The notes under the pieces are model-generated. The model was not told the origin of the DNA. It made no database searches and was given only the letters and a program-made list of their open reading frames with translations. DNA of 17,091 bases from Chloroflexota bacterium (GTDB taxonomy: Bacteria > Chloroflexota > Limnocylindria > Limnocylindrales > CSP1-4): NCBI GenBank assembly GCA_003158495.1, contig PMJT01000168.1:389-17479 (forward strand). The letters run 5' to 3'. The position numbers and the translations under genes were made by a program. Below, piece by piece: positions 13,503-17,091 of the stretch (its first letter is position 1; the number at the start of each line of letters is the position of its first letter).

Positions 13503-14143
13503 CCTCGAACCTCACCGGCCGCAGCCATGTAACGGCGTTCTATCGCCGTGATCTTGTCCACCCGCGCGGCGTGACGCCCGGGGGCCCAGTCCGTGCCGAG
13601 CCAGGCCCGCACGATCTCGATCGCAAGTCCCTCACCGATGAAGCGGGCGCCCAGCGTGAGGACATTGGCGTGATTGTGCTCGCGGCTGTTCCGCGCGCTC
13701 GACAGGTCGTGGCATAGGGCGGCGCGGATGCCCGGCACCTTGTTCGCGACCATGCACGAGCCGATCCCGGCCCCGTCGAGGATGATCCCCCACTCGCACG
13801 CACCGTCCGCCACAAGGCGGGCTACGGCGTGGGCGATGTCCGGGTAGTCGACCGGCTCGCTGCCGTGGGTGCCGCAGTCCTGGACCGCGAAGCCGGCGTC
13901 GGTCAGCATCTTTGCGATCACGTCCTTGAGCGCGACGCCGCCGTGGTCGGCGCCGATGGCGATGGCCACTCGCTCGGAGCGCGGCCTGGTCACCGCGGCC
14001 GCGGGAGCGGCCAGAGTGGCGTGCGCCTGGACGGTAGCTCCGGCCGGCGCCGTGGCGTCGCCCGCGAGCGTGGCATCCACGATCCCACGAACGACTTCGC
14101 GTAGTTCGTCCTGCGATATCCCGGGACCGCGTTGGTCACGCAT
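13499..14143 (-). CDS. rpiB: RpiB/LacAB-family sugar-phosphate isomerase with encapsulation-like N-terminus
   Basis: A 214-residue member of the RpiB/LacA/LacB family, which interconverts ribose-5-phosphate and ribulose-5-phosphate or related sugar phosphates. The domain begins near residue 58 (VAIAIGADHGGVALK) and has DYPDIAHAVA, VANKVPGIRAALCHD, REHNHANVLTLGAR and PGRHAARVDKI. Residues 9-28 (ISQDELREVVRGIVDATLAG) form an amphipathic helix, followed by an Ala-rich linker, consistent with BMC targeting. The E. coli catalytic Cys position reads Asp here (LDGAGIGSC, Asp 123), so chemistry or substrate may differ. The start at 14143 overlaps the regulator by 8 bp, and the stop overlaps deoC by 4 bp. 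The symbol reflects family only. Confidence 0.9.
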   Translation of the reverse strand: MRDQRGPGISQDELREVVRGIVDATLAGDATAPAGATVQAHATLAAPAAAVTRPRSERVAIAIGADHGGVALKDVIAKMLTDAGFAVQDCGTHGSEPVDYPDIAHAVARLVADGACEWGIILDGAGIGSCMVANKVPGIRAALCHDLSSARNSREHNHANVLTLGARFIGEGLAIEIVRAWLGTDWAPGRHAARVDKITAIERRYMAAAGEVRG

Positions 14144-15125
14144 GGTCGATCACCCAAGTGGCCGTTTCTTCGTCAGTCACCATGACGTTGATGCAGCCGG
14201 CGCGCAGGGCGGCCAGCGCTATCGGCCCACGACCCGGCCCGGCGGCGACCCCGACGTTCAGAGCCTTCGCCGCGAGCTCCTCGAGCGGCAGCCCGATGGT
14301 CCGGCGGTCCAGCGACGGCAGGGCGATGCGACCGTCCAGCGACAGGAACCTCCCCAGCACGTCCCCCACCGCACCGGCCTCGGCGAGCGCCGCAAGGTCG
14401 GCTTCGCCGATGAAGCCGGACGCGAGATGCACGCTCTCCGTTCCGACGACGCCCATGCTGAAGACCGCGGTCTGGGCCGAACGCGCCGCGGCCAGCGTCT
14501 CGCCGACCGACGCATCCCGCTCGAGTGCTTCGCGCAGTTCCGGCGTGCCGACGATCGCAGGGGCAGGCATAAGCTGGATCGAGGCGCCGCTTGTCAGCCC
14601 GAACCGCTCGACGACTTCCTGGGCCCGGGTGGGGCGAGCCGAACGCGACATGGCGCCGTTGAGCTGGACGATCTCCAACGCGGCGGTCCAGCCGGGTCGG
14701 AGGTGCGCGGCGACCTCGAGCATCGTGCGTCCCCACGACACGCCGATCGCGCCGGTGGGCCGCATCGCCGTCAGTTGCGCGGCGGCTGCCCCCGCGACGC
14801 GCTCGCGCGCCAGCACTTCCTGATCTGCCGGGGAAGCGGTCGGCGGCACATCAACGACCACGGCGCTGCGCAGGCGGAAGCGGCTACAGAGCCCGTCCTC
14901 GAGTTCGACCAGTCGAATGTCGGGGTGGACTATCTCGATCCGGACGGCAGACTCGCGCAGGGCGCGATCCAGCAGGCGCCCGACCTTGAACCGGCTGACG
15001 CCAAGCCGCTCCCCCACCTGGTCCTGGGTCAGGTGGAGCCGGTAATAGAGCTGTGCGGCACGGAGCATCAGCCGGGTCTCCAGACCCAACTCGTCCTGCC
15101 CGACCGTCGAGACGCCGGCCCTCAT
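14136..15125 (-). CDS. SorC/DeoR(Bacillus)-type transcriptional regulator
   Basis: A 329-residue SorC-family regulator. An N-terminal helix-turn-helix lies at about 18-55 (LMLRAAQLYYRLHLTQDQVG, then LGVSRFKVGRLLDRA). The remainder is the sugar-phosphate-binding, NagB-like effector domain (GAIGVSWGRTMLEVAAHLRP, then AGPGRGPIALAALRAGCINV). Bacillus subtilis DeoR belongs to this family and is released from DNA by deoxyribose-5-phosphate, so the same inducer is a reasonable inference next to two deoC genes. I chose the ATG at 15125; a TTG at 15134 would add three residues. It is the first gene of the BMC operon, and candidate operator repeats overlap its 5' end, suggesting autoregulation. Confidence 0.9.
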   Translation of the reverse strand: MRAGVSTVGQDELGLETRLMLRAAQLYYRLHLTQDQVGERLGVSRFKVGRLLDRALRESAVRIEIVHPDIRLVELEDGLCSRFRLRSAVVVDVPPTASPADQEVLARERVAGAAAAQLTAMRPTGAIGVSWGRTMLEVAAHLRPGWTAALEIVQLNGAMSRSARPTRAQEVVERFGLTSGASIQLMPAPAIVGTPELREALERDASVGETLAAARSAQTAVFSMGVVGTESVHLASGFIGEADLAALAEAGAVGDVLGRFLSLDGRIALPSLDRRTIGLPLEELAAKALNVGVAAGPGRGPIALAALRAGCINVMVTDEETATWVIDHA

Positions 15126-15162
15126 GCTGCTCAAATGTGCAAGCTGCTGCTCATATGATCAA
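15126..15162. promoter_or_regulatory. Candidate operator: two 17-bp direct repeats
   Basis: On the minus strand TTGnnCATnTGAGCAGC occurs twice, at 15146-15162 and 15126-15142, with 14 of 17 positions identical and a 20-bp repeat distance, close to two helical turns. The pair begins one base past the -10 element and spans the predicted transcription start up to the regulator ATG. A repressor bound here would block the promoter. The obvious candidate is the SorC-type regulator encoded immediately downstream. Confidence 0.55.
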
Positions 15163-15163
15163 G

Positions 15164-15192
15164 ACTATGGCGCGAGGGTCGGCCCCTGTCAA
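15164..15192 (-). promoter_or_regulatory. Sigma-70-type promoter of the BMC operon
   Basis: The minus strand has TTGACA (15187-15192, perfect -35), a 17-bp spacer, and CATAGT (15164-15169, four of six to the -10 consensus). The start would be near 15157, leaving a leader of about 32 nt before the regulator ATG. It is the clearest promoter in the window. All following genes to 6544 are closely spaced on the same strand and could be one transcript. Confidence 0.7.
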
Positions 15193-15268
15193 GCGGCGGC
15201 GAAGGTGCCCCCGGCGAACCCAGATCGTGGCCACGGGTCGAGGCCACAAATCAGAGGCGCCGAGCCCG

Positions 15269-15499
15269 TCAGTCCCTGGGTGATGCCAGCGAGACACGGG
15301 CGGGCGGAACGGGCTCGAGGTCGACCAATTCGTCGGCCTCGGTTGGTCCGTCAGGCATCTGCCAGTCGTCCTCGGGTCCGGGCTTGCCAGGCCCCACCTT
15401 CAGCGGCTCCATCGGAACCACGAACCCGCCTCCGCCTTCCACCGGTCCGTTGAAGAAGACGCCGAGGTTCTTCTCGGCAGCCGGTCTCTCGTCGTTCAT
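15269..15499 (-). CDS. Small acidic Pro/Gly-rich protein of unknown function
   Basis: I do not recognise this 76-residue protein. It starts MNDERPAAEKNLGVFFNGPV, has a Gly run (EGGGGFVV), a stretch rich in Pro, Gly and acidic residues (KPGPEDDWQMPDGPTEADEL), and ends VSLASPRD. No membrane segment, signal peptide or known motif is visible; it is probably soluble and partly disordered. The ATG at 15499 has GAGG six bases upstream, which supports it over the longer open frame reaching 15874 and overlapping ssb. It lies about 75 bp upstream of the BMC promoter on the same strand and may or may not be related. The 15193-15268 gap shows nothing clear. Confidence 0.5.
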   Translation of the reverse strand: MNDERPAAEKNLGVFFNGPVEGGGGFVVPMEPLKVGPGKPGPEDDWQMPDGPTEADELVDLEPVPPARVSLASPRD

Positions 15500-15573
15500 G
15501 AGGTGCCTCGATGCCGCTACCGCAGGCGGTGCCAGACGTCGCCCGCTCGTTCGACTCGGGCCGCCGGTCGGAC

Positions 15574-15591
15574 GTTCGACCGAACTATATG
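15574..15591. promoter_or_regulatory. Dyad next to an A/T-rich hexamer in the ssb upstream region
   Basis: GTTCG-AC-CGAAC (15574-15585) is an inverted repeat directly abutting TATATG (15586-15591); the minus strand reads TATAGT at 15584-15589. It is the only -10-like stretch I noticed in the 235-bp gap between the small gene and ssb (15500-15734). No convincing -35 is present in either direction. It could serve ssb, the small gene, or neither. Otherwise I see nothing in this gap. Confidence 0.25.
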
Positions 15592-15734
15592 CCCGACGCA
15601 AGCCCGTCGCACCGACCGAGCCCGCCGATAAGCCTTGGGTGAGCCGTGGTTGATCGCGCCTGAGTACGGTTCGGACACCCGCCGTAGACAGAGAGGCGCC
15701 GCCATCGAGCGGCGAGGAAGAGGAGATTGGGACC

Positions 15735-16217
15735 ATGAACAAGGTCCTTCTTACCGGCCGGCTGACCCGCGATCCGGAGCTGCGATCGCTCGCCAGCGGA
15801 TCGAGCGTCGCCACCTTCGCAGTGGCCACCAACGAGTTCCGTGGCAACGGCAAAGAGCGCGCGGAATACCACAACGTCGTCGTCTGGGACCGCCTGGCTC
15901 AGGTCTGCGGCCAGTACCTCGGCAAGGGCCAGCAGGTCGCGGTCGAGGGCCGGCTTCAGACCCGGCAGTGGGACGACGACCGTGGCACCAGACACTGGAA
16001 GACCGAGGTCGTTGCCTCCTCGGTCGAGATGCTCTCCGGCCGCCGCAAGCGCGACTACGAGGCGGACTCGATCGGGGCCCAGGCAGCCGACGGGTCGGCT
16101 CCAACAGACGGCATTTCTCCCAACGAGGCGGCCGAGGTCGGCGTCATGACGATGGCCGACGCCTCTTCGGACGCGGACAGCACCGCTGCCGAGGACGAAG
16201 TTCTCGTCCTGGCCTAG
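15735..16217 (+). CDS. ssb: Single-stranded DNA-binding protein SSB
   Basis: SSB coats single-stranded DNA as a tetramer during replication and repair. The 160-residue protein has an OB fold at about 1-103: MNKVLLTGRLTRDPELRSLA, VATFAVATNEFRGNGKERAE, YHNVVVWDRLAQVCGQYLGK, GQQVAVEGRLQTRQWDDDRG and VVASSVEMLSGR. A disordered tail rich in Ser, Asp and Ala follows. The tail ends EDEVLVLA rather than the usual acidic tip closing in Pro-Phe, which normally docks partner proteins. AGGAG lies nine bases before the ATG. It is the only plus-strand gene in the window and stands apart from the BMC operon. The family call is secure; whether it is the sole SSB of the cell cannot be told. Confidence 0.95.
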   Translation: MNKVLLTGRLTRDPELRSLASGSSVATFAVATNEFRGNGKERAEYHNVVVWDRLAQVCGQYLGKGQQVAVEGRLQTRQWDDDRGTRHWKTEVVASSVEMLSGRRKRDYEADSIGAQAADGSAPTDGISPNEAAEVGVMTMADASSDADSTAAEDEVLVLA

Positions 16218-16228
16218 ACACCTTCCTT

Positions 16229-16269
16229 CGGAGCGCGGCCCGTTACTCCCCCAGGCGGGCCGCGTTCCG
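16229..16269. terminator. Long stem-loop between convergent ssb and phosphorylase genes
   Basis: A 14-bp stem (CGGAGCGCGGCCCG with CGGGCCGCGTTCCG, one G-T pair) closes a 13-nt loop, starting 12 bp after the ssb stop. Neither side has a T tract, so it is not a textbook intrinsic terminator. Its position between convergent genes and its stability suggest a bidirectional terminator of the T-less kind seen in GC-rich bacteria. Confidence 0.65.
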
Positions 16270-16317
16270 ACCAGATTCCGCCAGTCGTGGCCGGCGAATA
16301 TGGCCGTCGCCGGCTAC

Positions 16318-17091
16318 CTACTCCTCGCCCAACTCCGCAACGAAGCGGGCGATGACCCGAGACAGGCGCGGGCCGGCGAGTTCTGCCGCGGCCAGGACCT
16401 CGGCGTGGCTCAGCTCCGCGCCGGACAGGCCCGCGCCAGGGTTCGTGACCAGAGAGATGCCACATACCCTGATGCCGGCCCAGCGGGCGGCCACAGCCTC
16501 GAGCACGGTCGACATGCCGACGGCGTCGGCGCCCAAGCGCCCGAGCATCCGCACCTCGGCTGGGGTCTCGTAGCTTGGACCGAGCAGGCAGGCGTACACG
16601 CCCTCCGCCAGGGTCACTCCCTGCGTCCCGGCGGCGGCGTGGAGCCGCGACCGCAGATCCGTGTCCCAGACGCCGGTCATGTCCGGGAAGCGCGGGCCGA
16701 TCTCGTCCGCGTTGGCCCCTATGAGCGGCGAGCGACCGGTCAGGTTGACGTGATCGGCAATGACCATGAGCGTACCGGCGGCGTAGCCGGGGTTGGCACC
16801 GCCGGCCGCGTTGGTCAGGACGACGATCCGGGCGCCCAACCGCCCCATGAGGAGGACGGGCTGAACCACGAAGCCGGCCGAATGCCCCTCGTACAGGTGG
16901 AACCGGCCCTGCTGAACGATGACCGGCACCCCGGACAGTCGCCCGAAGAGCAGCTTGCCGGCGTGGCCTGGCGCGGTTGCATCGGGCCATCCGGGCAGAT
17001 CGCCGAATGAGATGGCGACTTCCAGGTCCAGCGCATCGGCCAGTCCACCAAGACCGGAACCCAAGACCAGCCCGACGACCGGCCGAAGGGC
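16318..17091 (-). CDS. Purine nucleoside phosphorylase, trimeric type (5' end missing)
   Basis: This enzyme phosphorolyses purine (deoxy)nucleosides to free base and (deoxy)ribose-1-phosphate. 257 residues are visible and the frame is open to the right edge; about 10-20 N-terminal residues are missing for a family of about 270. Visible blocks are PVVGLVLGSGLGG, QGRFHLYEGHS, LTNAAGGANPGYAAGTLMVI, DHVNLTGRSPLIG, LLGPSYETPAEVRML, LGADAVGMSTVLEA and SLVTNPGAG; the Glu in SYETPAE and the Asn in VTN are expected base-binding residues. This matches the PunA/low-molecular-mass trimeric class that prefers guanine and hypoxanthine nucleosides. It is convergent with ssb, so it is not in the BMC transcript, but its product feeds the substrate pool of DeoC. 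Confidence 0.93.
   Translation of the reverse strand, partial: ALRPVVGLVLGSGLGGLADALDLEVAISFGDLPGWPDATAPGHAGKLLFGRLSGVPVIVQQGRFHLYEGHSAGFVVQPVLLMGRLGARIVVLTNAAGGANPGYAAGTLMVIADHVNLTGRSPLIGANADEIGPRFPDMTGVWDTDLRSRLHAAAGTQGVTLAEGVYACLLGPSYETPAEVRMLGRLGADAVGMSTVLEAVAARWAGIRVCGISLVTNPGAGLSGAELSHAEVLAAAELAGPRLSRVIARFVAELGEE

Larger units (their letters stand above)
6544..15125 (-). other. Bacterial microcompartment locus of the SPU (sugar phosphate utilizing) type
   Basis: Twelve co-oriented genes encode a shell set (one BMC-H, two BMC-T, three BMC-P), three enzymes with encapsulation-like helices (aldehyde dehydrogenase, DeoC, RpiB homologue), a regulator, a second DeoC and an RCC1 lipoprotein. 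DeoC plus RpiB defines the SPU class in published BMC surveys. Neither PduL/Pta-type phosphotransacylase, alcohol dehydrogenase nor acetate kinase is encoded between the promoter at 15192 and the terminator at 6302. Confidence 0.85.

Noticed and set aside
15549..15585. Possible LexA/SOS box upstream of ssb (CGTTCGA twice, GTTCG-AC-CGAAC)
   Set aside because: The order and spacing of half-sites do not match the CGAAC-N4-GTTCG consensus; kept only as an unexplained dyad.
15269..15874. Longer 201-residue version of the small minus-strand gene
   Set aside because: The extension runs antisense into ssb, is Arg/Ser-rich without motifs, and the ATG at 15499 has its own GAGG ribosome-binding site.

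Overview
The window is a GC-rich bacterial chromosome segment carrying a purine-biosynthesis operon, a complete-looking bacterial microcompartment (BMC) operon and a short flank with ssb and a purine nucleoside phosphorylase. Taxonomy is inferred only from style: high GC, compact operons, and a lipoprotein with a long Thr/Pro/Ala linker after the lipobox. These fit Chloroflexota, though other high-GC lineages cannot be excluded. I see no tRNA, rRNA, CRISPR array, insertion sequence or phage gene.

Layout, all on the minus strand and therefore read from right to left. Positions 1-6248 hold purA-purD-purB-purC-purS-purQ-purL (purL is cut by the left edge). Every junction overlaps, five of them by exactly 4 bp (ATGA or GTGA). 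Positions 6249-6543 are a roughly 236-nt purA leader with an extended -10 promoter, a possible 10-codon leader ORF and a good intrinsic-terminator hairpin just before purA, which looks like attenuation.

Positions 6544-15125 are the BMC operon. In transcription order it encodes a SorC/DeoR-type regulator, an RpiB homologue, DeoC, a gated-type BMC-T shell protein, BMC-H, a BMC-P, a CoA-acylating aldehyde dehydrogenase, a second BMC-T, two more BMC-P proteins, a secreted RCC1-type beta-propeller lipoprotein and a second, divergent DeoC. The promoter (perfect TTGACA, 17-bp spacer, CATAGT) and a direct-repeat operator candidate lie just upstream of the regulator. Gene content matches the class called SPU (sugar phosphate utilizing) in BMC surveys, which are defined by DeoC- and RpiB-type enzymes and, to my knowledge, have little experimental characterisation.

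The likely pathway is deoxynucleoside salvage. Purine nucleoside phosphorylase releases (deoxy)ribose-1-phosphate, and a phosphopentomutase outside the window would give the 5-phosphate. DeoC then cleaves deoxyribose-5-phosphate to glyceraldehyde-3-phosphate and acetaldehyde inside the shell, and the aldehyde dehydrogenase converts acetaldehyde to acetyl-CoA. RpiB-type chemistry would act on the ribose branch. No phosphotransacylase, alcohol dehydrogenase or acetate kinase lies in the operon.

Unusual points are N-terminal encapsulation-peptide-like helices on three enzymes (aldehyde dehydrogenase, DeoC, RpiB), a four-cysteine cluster in the DeoC linker, Asp in place of the E. coli-type catalytic Cys in RpiB, the second DeoC with altered phosphate-binding loops and no targeting helix, a basic tail on one BMC-T, and the lipoprotein inside the operon. 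To the right lie a small unrecognised gene (15269-15499), ssb on the plus strand, a 14-bp stem between convergent genes, and the partial phosphorylase gene at the right edge.
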